From contig NZ_JAHXBG010000038.1 of assembly GCF_020103725.1 (NCBI RefSeq), positions 34,057-98,056 on the forward strand: a DNA stretch of 64,000 nt, written 5' to 3'. Each line of letters starts with the position of its first letter. Positions within the stretch are counted from its first letter, which is position 1. The position numbers were made by a program, and so were the translations under genes. The notes beneath the pieces were generated by a model that saw only the letters and a list, made by a program, of their open reading frames with translations, did not search any database and was not told the DNA's origin. The DNA comes from Hyalangium gracile. Lineage in GTDB: Bacteria; Myxococcota; Myxococcia; Myxococcales; Myxococcaceae. This document shows, piece by piece, positions 45,169 to 54,664 of the stretch.

Positions 45169-47691
45169 CTACTGGCAGGCCTCGCACATCTCCGGGTTCT
45201 CCAGCGAGCAGGCCACCGCCTCGGCCTCCGTGTACACCGGAGCCTCGGGCGCCGCCGTCACCGCGGGAGCGGGCGTGGGGGCCGCCACCGGAGCCGCGCT
45301 GGCCGCCGGCATGTTCGGCGTGGAGGTGATGCTCGCCCCCGCCGGAGTGCCCACCGTGGCCTTCGCGATGCGCGTCGCAGGACGCGAGCGCATGTAGTAC
45401 GTCGTCTTCAGCCCCTTCTGCCAAGCGTAGAAGTACATCGAGGACAGCTTCCCGATGTTCGGCGCCTCCACGAAGAGGTTCAGCGACTGGCTCTGGTCGA
45501 TGAACGCGCCCCGGTCCGCCGCCATGTCGATCAGCGAGCGCATGGGGATCTCCCACGCCGTGCGGTACACCGCCTTGAGGTCCGCCGGCAGCTCCGTCAG
45601 GTCCTGCACGCTGCCCTCGGACAGCTTCAGCCGCGAGCGCATCGACTCGTTCCACAGCCCCAGCGCCTGCAGCTCCCGCACCAGGTACTTGTTCACCTGC
45701 AGGAAGTCACCCGACAGCGTCTCGCGCTTGAAGAGGTTGGACACCTGCGGCTCGATGCACTCGTAGCAGCCCGCGATGGACGCGATCGTCGCCGTGGGCG
45801 CGATCGCGATCATCAGCGAGTTGCGCAGCCCCGACTTCTGGATGCGCGCGCGCAGCGCGTCCCAGCGCGCCTTGTCCTCGGGCACCACGCCCCACGCGTC
45901 GAACTGGAGCTCGCCCCGCGCCGCCCGCGTGTCCGGGAACGTCAGGTGCGGCCCATGCTGCTCGGCCAGCTCGCACGAGGCGGTCAGCGCCGCGTAGTAG
46001 ATCTCCTCGGAGATCTTCTTCGACAGCGCGCGGGCCTCGGGCGCGTCGAACGGCAGCCGCAGCTGGAAGAACACGTCCTGCAGGCCCATCAGCCCCAGAC
46101 CCACCGGGCGCCACTTGCGGTTGGACTCCGCCGCCGTCGGGATGGGGTAGTAGTTGAGATCGATCACCCGGTCGAGCTGCCGGATGGCCAGCGCCACGTT
46201 GGCCCGCAGCCGCTCGAAGTCGAACTTTCCGTCCACCATCATCCGGCCCAGGTTCAGCGAGCCCAGGTTGCACACCGCCGTCTCCGAGGCGTTCGTCACC
46301 TCGAGGATCTCCGTGCACAGGTTCGACAGGTGGATGACGTTGCCGTCCTTCGCCGTCTGGTTGCTCTTGCGGTTGCTGATGTCCTTGAAGGTCATCCAGC
46401 CGTTACCCGTCTGCGCCAGCGTCTTCATGATGCGCGCGTACAAATCCCTGGCCTTCACCTTGCGCACCGCCAGGCCCTTGGCCTCGGCCTCGGCGTACGC
46501 CTTCTCGAAGGCCTCGCCGTACAGGTCCGTCAGGTGCGGCGTCGACTTCGGATCGAACAGGGACCACTCGGCGTCCTGCTCCACCCGCTTCATGAACAGG
46601 TCCGGCACCCAGTTGGCCAGGTTCAGGTTGTGCGTGCGGCGCGCCTCGTCGCCCGTGTTGTCACGCAGCTCGAGGAAGTCCTCGATGTCCGCGTGCCACG
46701 TCTCCAGGTACACGCAGCACGCGCCCTTGCGCTTGCCGCCCTGGTTCACCGCCGCCACCGACGCGTCCAACGTCTTCAGCCACGGGACGATGCCGTTGGA
46801 GTGCCCGTTCGTCGACTTGATCAGCGAGCCGCGCGCGCGCACCCGGTGGTACGCCACGCCGATGCCGCCCGAGAACTTCGAGAGCATCGCCACGTCCGTG
46901 TACTTCTTGTAGATGGCCTCCAGCTCGTCGGCCGGCGAGTCCAGCAGGAAGCAGCTGGAGAGCTGCTCGTGCCGCGTGCCCGAGTTGAACAGCGTGGGCG
47001 AGCTGGGCAGGTACTCCAGCGAGCTGAACAGCCGGTACAGCTCGATGGCGTCCTTGGCCGAGTCCGTCAGCGCGCACGCCACCCGGAGGAAGAAGTCCTG
47101 CGGCGTCTCGATGACCTCGCGCGTCTGCGGGTTCTTCAGCAGGTAGCGGTCATAGACGGTGCGCAGGCCGAAGTACTCGAACAGGTCGTTGCGAGCCGGA
47201 TCGATGGCCGCGTTCAGCTTGCGCGCGTTGGTCTGCACGAACTGCAGCAGCCGGTCCGCGATGAGCCCGTGCTTGTGCCCCGCCGCCACCGACTGCGAGA
47301 AGGAGTGGATCTCCTGGTTGGAGACTTCCTTCTGGATGTAGGTGGCCAGCAGCCGGGCCGACAGGCGCGCGTACTCGGGCTCGTCGACGATGAGCGCCGC
47401 GGCCGTCTGGATGGACAGGCTGTCCAGCTCCTTCGTCGTGGCCCCGTCATACAGGCCGCTGATCGTCTTGGTGGCCACCCGGAGCGCGTCCACCCGCGAG
47501 AGGCCCACGCAGCAGCGGCTCACCGCCCGGACGATCTTGTTGAGGTCCACCGGCTCCGCATTGCCGTTGCGTTTGCGCACCCGCATCATCGTCGGGGCCA
47601 GCTCATTGGCGGGCGTCTGCGGCGCGGCGGCCGGAGCGGGCATGGGCGGGACGACAGAAGCGGGCTTCGAGGTGGGGATCTCGACGGTCAC
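45169..47691 (-). CDS. nrdA: ribonucleoside-diphosphate reductase large (alpha) subunit
   Basis: An 840-residue class I alpha subunit. The N-terminal ATP-cone (MMRVRKRNGNAEPVDLNKIV) is the dATP/ATP activity switch. The barrel carries PSSPTLFNSGT, NLCTEI (Asn, Cys, Glu), CNLGSLNLGRM and PTATIASIAG. The C-terminus ends CSLENPEMCEACQ, the Cys pair that passes electrons to the active site, after an Ala/Pro linker. It starts at GTG 47691; the in-frame sequence upstream is not coding-like and contains a stem-loop leader. Cotranscribed with nrdB. Confidence 0.95.
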   Translation of the reverse strand: MTVEIPTSKPASVVPPMPAPAAAPQTPANELAPTMMRVRKRNGNAEPVDLNKIVRAVSRCCVGLSRVDALRVATKTISGLYDGATTKELDSLSIQTAAALIVDEPEYARLSARLLATYIQKEVSNQEIHSFSQSVAAGHKHGLIADRLLQFVQTNARKLNAAIDPARNDLFEYFGLRTVYDRYLLKNPQTREVIETPQDFFLRVACALTDSAKDAIELYRLFSSLEYLPSSPTLFNSGTRHEQLSSCFLLDSPADELEAIYKKYTDVAMLSKFSGGIGVAYHRVRARGSLIKSTNGHSNGIVPWLKTLDASVAAVNQGGKRKGACCVYLETWHADIEDFLELRDNTGDEARRTHNLNLANWVPDLFMKRVEQDAEWSLFDPKSTPHLTDLYGEAFEKAYAEAEAKGLAVRKVKARDLYARIMKTLAQTGNGWMTFKDISNRKSNQTAKDGNVIHLSNLCTEILEVTNASETAVCNLGSLNLGRMMVDGKFDFERLRANVALAIRQLDRVIDLNYYPIPTAAESNRKWRPVGLGLMGLQDVFFQLRLPFDAPEARALSKKISEEIYYAALTASCELAEQHGPHLTFPDTRAARGELQFDAWGVVPEDKARWDALRARIQKSGLRNSLMIAIAPTATIASIAGCYECIEPQVSNLFKRETLSGDFLQVNKYLVRELQALGLWNESMRSRLKLSEGSVQDLTELPADLKAVYRTAWEIPMRSLIDMAADRGAFIDQSQSLNLFVEAPNIGKLSSMYFYAWQKGLKTTYYMRSRPATRIAKATVGTPAGASITSTPNMPAASAAPVAAPTPAPAVTAAPEAPVYTEAEAVACSLENPEMCEACQ

Positions 47692-48117
47692 GAGTAGCGC
47701 ACTCCCAGTGAAGACACGACAGGACGGACCCCTCCCGTTCGGAGACCGAGGGGGCTCGTCGTGTCCTTGAAAGGTTGGTTTCTTGTGGCCCGAGGGGCGC
47801 TCCCTACAGGGGTAGGGGGGCCGACGGGGACGCACAACCTATTGGGGGCCCCGACCGGTGTCAACGCGAGATCTAGGGGATGCCTGGGCCCGACCCTTGC
47901 AATCTATGATCAGTATCCAACGCTTCTTTCGACACGTGCGCGCAACGCGTCAGGACCCCAGCAAGAGGTGGGCCTGACCCACCCGCCGAGACGGATTCGT
48001 GGCACGTCCCAGGAGTGAAGAATTTCCTGGAATCCAGGCAAGCCTCGAGGCCGTTCCCACGCGTTCATTTCCGACCACTCCAGGCCTTCGAAAACACGCT
48101 CTTCAGGGGAGGGAGGC
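47692..48117. other. 426-base gene-free region upstream of nrdA
   Basis: No convincing gene on either strand. It holds the nrdA leader stem-loop (47713-47765), a CCCTAC/GTAGGG inverted repeat at 47802-47817, and small hairpins GGTGGG/CCCACC at 47967-47983 and CCTGG/CCAGG at 48026-48038. I see no clear NrdR box pair. The A/T content is higher around 47880-47940, where the nrdA promoter may lie. Confidence 0.45.
47713..47765 (-). promoter_or_regulatory. structured 5' leader of nrdA
   Basis: On the minus strand, GACACGAC pairs with GTCGTGTC, and inside it CCCCTC pairs with GAGGGG around a 12-14-base loop. The element lies just upstream of the nrdA start and could be a regulatory leader. It does not match a riboswitch class I know. 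Confidence 0.45.
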
Positions 48118-48918
48118 TCAGGGGGGGGCACTGCCTGCATCCGGACTCAGGGGCTGGTCTGGAGGGGCGGGCTGGGGCTCTCCGCCGGCGGTAGGGGCCG
48201 CGGGCGGGGTGGGGGTGGGGGCCGGGGCCTGCTCCTGGGACGGGGGCGCGCTGAGGGTGTGGACGGCCTTGCGGAGGGACTCCTCCAGGGCGTTGGCGGC
48301 GGGCTCCACCTGGGAGAGCATCTGGTTCGCGCTGCGTGCGTGCCGGGTGTCACTCTCGGAGGCAAGCCGGAGCTGGGCCAGCGCCTCGGCGATGAGCTTG
48401 CGCGCGTCCTCCATGCGCTGCCGGGCCTGGTAGTAGGCCACCTCCGCCAGCATCCGCTTGAGAGAGGTGCGCTGCTCCTCGCTGAGGCCGGTGAGGCGCT
48501 CGGCGCGTCGCAGGTAGTAGACGCCGCGCTCCACCCGGGGCGGCTCGTCCGAGGCGATGCGCGGCCGGGCTAGCGCCTCCAGCTGGGTGAAGAGGGCCCG
48601 GTCCAGCTCGTCCCGCTCGCTGAAGCGCTGGGTGAGGAGGCTCGCGGGGACGTCGTGGTTCTCCAGCGGGATGGGGGCGTACGTGTCCGCCAGCCCTACG
48701 TCGCTCGGCCGGAAGGGCAGTGCACCCCAGGGCAGCATCCGCCCCTTCATGACGATGAGCTGCCCGCTGTCCACCGCCAGCGTGAAGGTGCGCGCGTTGA
48801 GCTGGGAGAGCAGGAACGCCACCGCGCCGCCCATCGCCAGCACGAGCAGCGTCACCACCAACCGCGTGAGGGTCCGCATGGCCCTGGCGCCGAAGCCTTG
48901 CTGAGGGTTGCCGTTCAT
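48118..48918 (-). CDS. single-pass membrane protein of unknown function
   Basis: A 266-residue protein with one membrane helix (about 18-38, VVTLLVLAMGGAVAFLLSQL). A domain containing DSGQLIVMKGRMLPWGALPF follows, then a helical region with repeated Arg/Glu/Ala. It ends in a Pro/Ala-rich tail. The ATG at 48918 follows GGAGAGCAGG; an in-frame ATG 18 bases upstream is possible. Divergent from the giant coiled-coil gene, 101 bases away. I do not recognise the family. Confidence 0.72.
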   Translation of the reverse strand: MNGNPQQGFGARAMRTLTRLVVTLLVLAMGGAVAFLLSQLNARTFTLAVDSGQLIVMKGRMLPWGALPFRPSDVGLADTYAPIPLENHDVPASLLTQRFSERDELDRALFTQLEALARPRIASDEPPRVERGVYYLRRAERLTGLSEEQRTSLKRMLAEVAYYQARQRMEDARKLIAEALAQLRLASESDTRHARSANQMLSQVEPAANALEESLRKAVHTLSAPPSQEQAPAPTPTPPAAPTAGGEPQPAPPDQPLSPDAGSAPP

Positions 48919-49019
48919 CGCCTGCTCTCCTGTCATCCGATCGTGCGGCCCTGGGGACGGAGCCGTCGTTTCCTTGGGACCTGAGTCCCGGCAGCTATAC
49001 TCCACCCGCCAAGCTACCC

Positions 49020-52000
49020 ATGCATCCCACATTCCGCCGCATGGGGCCCAGTGAACTGCTGCCCCGCTACATCTTCGTGGAGAGCCTCATCGCCCGCAGG
49101 CGGGTGCTCGAGGTGGACTCGGTGGCCTCCACGGGCGGCGAGAGCGCTCGCTTCCTGCTGGAGCGCGGCGCTCGGGTGGTGGTGGCCTGTGACGCGGATA
49201 TGGCCGCCGTCGAGGCCGCGCAGAAGGCCCATGGCGGCCCCACGCTGCGCTACCGCGCCAACGTCTATGAGGACCTGGAGTCGGGCAGCTTCGACACCGT
49301 GCTGGTGGCGGACCTGGCGCCCTATGTGCGCGCCCCGGCGTTGCTGGCGGAATTGGCGCGGCTGGTGGCGAAGCAGGGCTACCTCATTGGTGGGCTGCGC
49401 AACGTGGGTGGCCTGGCCCTGTGGCAGCTGATGGAGGTGGAGGAGGGCGTGCCGCCCACGTACGGGCAGCTGCTGGATGTGCTCTCGGCGCACTTCCCTC
49501 ATGTGGAGGTGGCCACCCAGAGCCCGCTGCTGGGCTACCAGCTCGCCTTCGAGCGCGGGGAGGGCCTCCAGGTGGATGGCTCGCTCATCCGCGGGGGCGA
49601 GGCGGCGTACTTCGTCGTCATGGCCGGCCAGGAGCCGGCGCGGATCGTGGACCCCACATGGGTGCAGCTCCCGCCCGAGCCGCTCGCGTTCACCAGGGGA
49701 CGGCTGGACGAGGTGGCCCAGCGCGCCAAGGCCTGGGAGGAGCGCGCCGGGAAGCAGAAGGAGCTCGTCACCAAGATCCGCGCGGAGCTGTCGGACCGCG
49801 AGGCGGAGGTGACGGCGCTTCATCCGAAGCTGGAGCTGGCTCGGGACGAGGTGGCCCGGCTGACCGCGCAGCTGGAGCAGGCGCGGGGCACTACCGAGCA
49901 GGCCCGGGAGCGGGATGAGCTGGCCGCGAAGCTGCGCCGCCGCGAGCTGGAGCTGCAGGTGGCCCAGGAGCGGCTCACGGACGCCGAGCGGCGGATGACG
50001 CAGCAGCGCCTGGAGCTGGAAGGGGTGCAGCGCGTCCAGGCCGAGGCCGGGGTGCAGGTGCTGGCGGCTCAGGAGGCCCAGCGGCTGGAGCGCGCCCGCC
50101 GCGAGGAGGTGGGGGCCGCGCTGGAGGAGACGCGCGAGCGGTTGACCCAGGCGTACGCCGAGGTTCGGGACCTCCAGGACGAGCTGTCGAACCTGCGGAT
50201 TGCGCGGGAGAAGGATCGGCTCGCGGCGGACCGGGCGCAGGAGCAGGTCGAGGATCGTCGGCGGCAGGCGGAGGCAGCGCGGGAGCGGGAGCTGCGCATC
50301 GCCGAGCAGTACTCGCAGGCCCTGGCCGCGGTGGAGCACCTCAAGGTCGAGCTGGCCCAGGTGAAGGAGGCCTCGCAGGCCTCCGCGGATGCGCTCCTCC
50401 TCAAGGAGGCGGAGCTGGCGCGGGTGGCGCGGGGGCTCGAGGAGGGTCGGCAGCGGGTGTCCGCCGCCGAGGCCGGGCGTCAGGAGGCCGAGGACCGGCT
50501 GGCGGAGAGAGAGGCGGAGCTGCGTGGGTTGGGCACGGAGCTGGAGGCGGCGCGTGCTGTCTCGGCACGGCTGACGGCGGAGCTCGAGGCCCTGAAGCGC
50601 GCCGAGCTGGCGGCTCGGGAGACGATCGAGAAGCTCGACGAGGAGATCGTCGCGGCCCGTGGCCGCATGGCGGATCTAGAGGAGGATCGTGAGAAGGCCG
50701 CCGCGGCGTTCGCGCAGTCGCTCGAGTCGGAGCGGGAGCTGGGAGAGCAGCGGCTCGCCCAGGCTGTGGCGGAGGAGCGGGCTCGGACGGAGGCGGTCGG
50801 TGTGCAGCTCGCGCGGGAGACGGCCGCTCGCGAGGCGCTGGAGCTGCAGCTCGAGCAGCTTCGCTCGCTGAGCCAGACCGAGTCCGCTGCGCGTACCGCG
50901 ACGGCGCTGGCGCTGGCCGAGGCGGAGCAGAAGCTTCAGGAGCTGACGGAGGCTCGCGAGGAGCTGCAGCGGCAGGTGGCCGAGGCTACGGCGGCGCTGG
51001 AGGCCTCGCGAGGGGCGCTCGAGGCGGAGCGGGCTCGGAGCAGCGGGCTGGAGAGGGAGCTGGCCGGACTTCGGGCCGAGCTGGAGTCGGAGCAGCAGCG
51101 TCGGGGCGGGCTGGAGAAGGAGCTGACAGGACTTCGGGCCGAGCTGGAGGCCGGCGAGCAGCTTCGCGATGAGCAGCAGCGGGAGCTGGTCGGGCTTCGG
51201 GCGGAGCTGGAGGCCGGCGCGCTGCGGCGCGGTGAGCTGGAGCGGGAGCTGGCCGGACTCCGCGCGGAGCTGGAGACGGGCGAGCGGCAGCGCGGCGAGC
51301 TGGAGCAGAAGCTGAGCGGACTCCGTGCGGATCTGGACGCCGGGGAGCAGCTGCGCGGCGAGCTGGAGCGGGAGCTGACCGGACTCCGTGAGGAGCTGGA
51401 GACGGGCGAGCGGCAGCGCGGCGAGCTGGAGCAGAAGCTGAGCGGGCTCCGTGCGGACCTGGAGGCCGGGGAGCAGCTGCGCGGCGAGCTGGAGCAGAAG
51501 CTGTCCTCCATGCAGTCGGAGTTCGGCGCTGGGGAGCAGCTGCGCGACGAGCTGGCGCGGGAGATGACCGGCCTGCGGTCGGACCTCGAGAGCGAGCGGC
51601 AGGTACGCGCCAAGGCCGAGGCGCTGGCGACCGAGACCCGCGGGACGCTCGAGACGGAGCGGCAGGAGCGCTCCCGGCTGGATGCGGAGCTGGCGGAGGT
51701 CCGGTCGCTTCTGGAGACCGAGCGTGGGGAGCGTGCTCGCTCGGGCGATGCGCTGGCCCAGCTCCGGGTCGACTTCGAGGGAGAGCGGGAGCACCGCACC
51801 CGGGCCGAGGTGACGCTGGCGCAGACCCAGGCGGCGCTGGAGGCCGAGCAGGCCCGGCGTGCGCAGGTCGACACGATGCTGGAGCAGCTCCGGGCCGCGC
51901 TCTCGGACGAGCAGGGGCAGCGCGCCCGGACGGACGAGACGCTCTCGAGGACGCGGGAGGAGCTGGCCTCGGAGCGTCAGGAGCGTGCGCGGGTGGAGGA

Positions 52001-54641
52001 GGCGCTCGCGGCGGTGCGGGCGCAGCTCGACTCGGAGCAGAGCGGGCACTCCCAGGACGTGGAGGCGCTCTCGGCGGCCCAGGCCGCGCTCAGCGCGGAG
52101 CGCCAGAGACGGATGGAGGCGGACGAGCTGCTGGCCCGGCTCCGGTCCGAGTTCGCATCGGAGCAGGAGCAGCGCGCCCAGTCGGAGGCGGCGCTGGCCC
52201 AGACCCGGAGCGAGCTCGAGACGGGACTCCAGGAGCAGCGGCGGCTGGTCACCTCGCTCGAAGAGGTGCGCGCGGAGCTGGCCACCGAGCGCGAGGCGCA
52301 TGTCCGGCTCGACGAGTCGCTGGCGAGCGTCCGCGCGGAGCTGACCACCGAGCGCGAGGCACACGCCCGGCTCGATGATTCGCTGGCCACCGTCCAGGCA
52401 GAGCTCGCGGCGGAGCGTCAGGGCAGATCCGAGGGTGAGGCGGGGCTCGCGGAGCTGCGCGCCGCGTTCGCGACCGAGCGGAAGGATCGCGAGGCGGCCG
52501 AGGCCTCACTCGCGCAGCTCCAGGAGACGCTGGACACGGAGCAGCGGGAGCGCGAGCAGATCGCGGGCCTGCTCTCGGAGGCTCGGAACGGCTGGAACTC
52601 CGAGCGCGAGGCGGGCACCCAGCTGCGTGCGGAGCTGGAGGGGCTCGAGGCGCGGCTGGCGGAGCAGCGCACCGCCCACGAGGAGCTGAAGGCGCTCGTC
52701 GAGCGGGAGCGTGGAGCGAGCGCGGAGAGCCTGGCCGCTGCTGCGGCTCGCGAGCAGGAGCTCCGAGCGACGCTGGAGCGCCTCGAGGCCGAGAAGACCT
52801 TGGCGGAGGGCACGGCCCAGGAACAGCGGTCCACGCTGGCGGAGCAGGGGGCACGGGTGGCCACCCTGGAGCGCGCGCTCGCGGAGACGGAGGAGCGTGC
52901 TCGTCAGCTCACCACCCGCGTGGAGGAGAGCACCGCGGCCCGGGAGCAGGAGCAGGCCCTGGCTCGCGAGCGCGAGGCCGCCTGGGATGCCGAGCGTCAG
53001 CGCCTGCTCGCCGGAGTGGCGCAGTTCGAGGCCGCGCGTGTCGAGATCATGCGGCTGGGCGCGGAGCTGCAGCGCATGAGCCAGGCCCTGCAGCAGCGAG
53101 ACTTCCACCTCGCGCGGCTCGATGCCGAGCTGAACGACACCCGGGCCCGTCTGACCGCCGAGCATGAGCAGGCGGAGCTGCTCGGGGTGCAGCTCGAGTC
53201 CGCGAGGCGGTTCGCGGGCCGGGCCTCCGCGGCGGAAGCCTCGCTGGAGGCCGAGCGCGCGGCGCTGGAGTCCGCCCGCACCGATCTGGAGGCTGCCCGC
53301 TCCGAGCTCGCCCGAACCCAGGAGGCGCTGCGCACGGAGCAGGAGCGCAGCAGCCGTCTCGAGACGGAGGGCGCTGCCTCGCTGGAGACGGTCCGAGGCG
53401 AGCTGGCCCAGGCCAACGAGGCGCTGCGCACGGGACAGGAGCGCATCGGCCGCCTGGAGGCGGAGCTGGCCGCGCTGGAGTCCGCTCGCGCGGAGCTGGC
53501 CAGGGCCAACGAGACGCTCAAGGCGGAGCAGGAGCGCCTCAGCCGCATCGAGGCCGAGCGCGCCGCCCTGAACTCCGAGCGCGAGCGCCTCCAGTCGGAC
53601 CTGACCGTGGCGAAGGCGGCGCGTGTGCGGCTGGAAGGCAAGGTGTCGTCGCTGGAGAGCGCCGCCGCGGAGGCCACGAAGCTCCTCGAGACCGAGCGGG
53701 CCGAGCGCGCACGCCAGACGCAGGCGGCGGAGGGAGCGCAGGAGGCGAACCGGCAGCGGGAGAAGGAGACCTCCGAGGCGTTGCAGGCCGCCCAGCAGCG
53801 GGAGAAGGAGGCCACCGAGGCGGCGCAGTCGGCCCGGCAGCGGGAGAAGGAGGCCACCGAGCGCCTCACCGCGCTCCAGCGGGAGCTTCCGATCCTCCGC
53901 GAGGAGGCGGAGAGCCTGGGCGCGGAGAAGAAGATCCTCCTGGAGGATCAGGCGAGGCTCGAGACGCGGATCCGCGAGCTCACCACCCGGCTGGAGGAGG
54001 CCGAGGCAGGCAAGGTGCCCGCCGTCGATCCCGCCATGGCCGAGGAGCTGGAGCGGCTCAAGGGCGAGCGCCGGGTCCACGAGGCCGAGGCGCAGGAGCT
54101 GCGAGAGGGGCTGGCCCGCGCGAAGACCCAGGAAGAGGACCTGCGCGCCACCCTGACCGAGCGTGAGCAGAAGCTCGAGGAGCTCCAGCAGCGCGTGGTG
54201 ACGTACGACCAGGAACTGGCCAACCTCCGGCGCGCGGCGGCGGCACGTCCCACTCCGGCTCCCGCCTCCGCGAAGCCGACGCCCACGCCGGTGGCAGCCA
54301 AGGCTGAACCGGCCCGGCGACCCGCGACCCTGCCCCCCATCCCGGGAGCGCCCGCGCCTCGCCCGGCCGCAGCGGCCGCAGGCTCGGCGCCCCCGGTCCT
54401 TCGACCGGGCCCCGGTACCCTGTCGGGCGCGCCTGTCCGCACGCCTGCTCCGGGGACAGGCTCCCGGCCTGCCCTGGCTCCCACGCCTGGAACCGCGGGA
54501 GGGCCGCCTGTGCTCACCCCCGTCGCTGGCGGCGGGGCGGGGCGTCCTCCGGTCTCATCCACGGCCCTACCCAACAGGCCGAGCAGCTCGATTCCCACGG
54601 TCGGCCCGGGGATTCCCCCGAAGGTAGACGGGCAGGAGTGA
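49020..54641 (+). CDS. giant coiled-coil protein with degenerate methyltransferase-like head
   Basis: A 1873-residue protein. Residues about 10-215 have a Rossmann methyltransferase-like layout (RRRVLEVDSVASTGGESARF, then VVVACDADMAAVEAA). The glycine-rich SAM loop is abnormal, so it may be a pseudo-enzyme. Residues about 230-1740 are almost unbroken heptad coiled coil rich in Glu, Arg, Ala and Leu, with eight near-identical 21-residue repeats at 683-850. The end is Pro/Ala-rich and disordered. The layout recalls myxobacterial motility scaffolds such as AglZ (pseudo-receiver plus coiled coil), which is analogy only. ATG at 49020 lacks a clear ribosome site; an in-frame ATG at 49041 is an alternative. 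Confidence 0.82.
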   Translation: MHPTFRRMGPSELLPRYIFVESLIARRRVLEVDSVASTGGESARFLLERGARVVVACDADMAAVEAAQKAHGGPTLRYRANVYEDLESGSFDTVLVADLAPYVRAPALLAELARLVAKQGYLIGGLRNVGGLALWQLMEVEEGVPPTYGQLLDVLSAHFPHVEVATQSPLLGYQLAFERGEGLQVDGSLIRGGEAAYFVVMAGQEPARIVDPTWVQLPPEPLAFTRGRLDEVAQRAKAWEERAGKQKELVTKIRAELSDREAEVTALHPKLELARDEVARLTAQLEQARGTTEQARERDELAAKLRRRELELQVAQERLTDAERRMTQQRLELEGVQRVQAEAGVQVLAAQEAQRLERARREEVGAALEETRERLTQAYAEVRDLQDELSNLRIAREKDRLAADRAQEQVEDRRRQAEAARERELRIAEQYSQALAAVEHLKVELAQVKEASQASADALLLKEAELARVARGLEEGRQRVSAAEAGRQEAEDRLAEREAELRGLGTELEAARAVSARLTAELEALKRAELAARETIEKLDEEIVAARGRMADLEEDREKAAAAFAQSLESERELGEQRLAQAVAEERARTEAVGVQLARETAAREALELQLEQLRSLSQTESAARTATALALAEAEQKLQELTEAREELQRQVAEATAALEASRGALEAERARSSGLERELAGLRAELESEQQRRGGLEKELTGLRAELEAGEQLRDEQQRELVGLRAELEAGALRRGELERELAGLRAELETGERQRGELEQKLSGLRADLDAGEQLRGELERELTGLREELETGERQRGELEQKLSGLRADLEAGEQLRGELEQKLSSMQSEFGAGEQLRDELAREMTGLRSDLESERQVRAKAEALATETRGTLETERQERSRLDAELAEVRSLLETERGERARSGDALAQLRVDFEGEREHRTRAEVTLAQTQAALEAEQARRAQVDTMLEQLRAALSDEQGQRARTDETLSRTREELASERQERARVEEALAAVRAQLDSEQSGHSQDVEALSAAQAALSAERQRRMEADELLARLRSEFASEQEQRAQSEAALAQTRSELETGLQEQRRLVTSLEEVRAELATEREAHVRLDESLASVRAELTTEREAHARLDDSLATVQAELAAERQGRSEGEAGLAELRAAFATERKDREAAEASLAQLQETLDTEQREREQIAGLLSEARNGWNSEREAGTQLRAELEGLEARLAEQRTAHEELKALVERERGASAESLAAAAAREQELRATLERLEAEKTLAEGTAQEQRSTLAEQGARVATLERALAETEERARQLTTRVEESTAAREQEQALAREREAAWDAERQRLLAGVAQFEAARVEIMRLGAELQRMSQALQQRDFHLARLDAELNDTRARLTAEHEQAELLGVQLESARRFAGRASAAEASLEAERAALESARTDLEAARSELARTQEALRTEQERSSRLETEGAASLETVRGELAQANEALRTGQERIGRLEAELAALESARAELARANETLKAEQERLSRIEAERAALNSERERLQSDLTVAKAARVRLEGKVSSLESAAAEATKLLETERAERARQTQAAEGAQEANRQREKETSEALQAAQQREKEATEAAQSARQREKEATERLTALQRELPILREEAESLGAEKKILLEDQARLETRIRELTTRLEEAEAGKVPAVDPAMAEELERLKGERRVHEAEAQELREGLARAKTQEEDLRATLTEREQKLEELQQRVVTYDQELANLRRAAAARPTPAPASAKPTPTPVAAKAEPARRPATLPPIPGAPAPRPAAAAAGSAPPVLRPGPGTLSGAPVRTPAPGTGSRPALAPTPGTAGGPPVLTPVAGGGAGRPPVSSTALPNRPSSSIPTVGPGIPPKVDGQE
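51066..51569 (+). repeat. eight 63-bp tandem coding repeats in the coiled-coil gene
   Basis: Units begin at 51066, 51129, 51192, 51255, 51318, 51381, 51444 and 51507. Each encodes 21 residues (GLRAELExGxxxRGELExxL type), exactly three heptads. DNA similarity is high, so the array is recent and may vary in copy number. Confidence 0.88.
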
Positions 54642-54664
54642 GCCTCCGCCGCTAGGATGAAGCC

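Noticed and set aside
45073..47697. Long + strand frame opposite nrdA
   Set aside because: Antisense shadow; NrdA motifs are clear on the minus strand.
47692..48117. Cobalamin riboswitch upstream of nrdA
   Set aside because: No B12-box-like sequence could be found, and NrdAB is a class I enzyme that does not use cobalamin.
51066..51569. Regular 63-bp repeats considered as a CRISPR-like array
   Set aside because: They are contiguous in-frame coding repeats without spacers.
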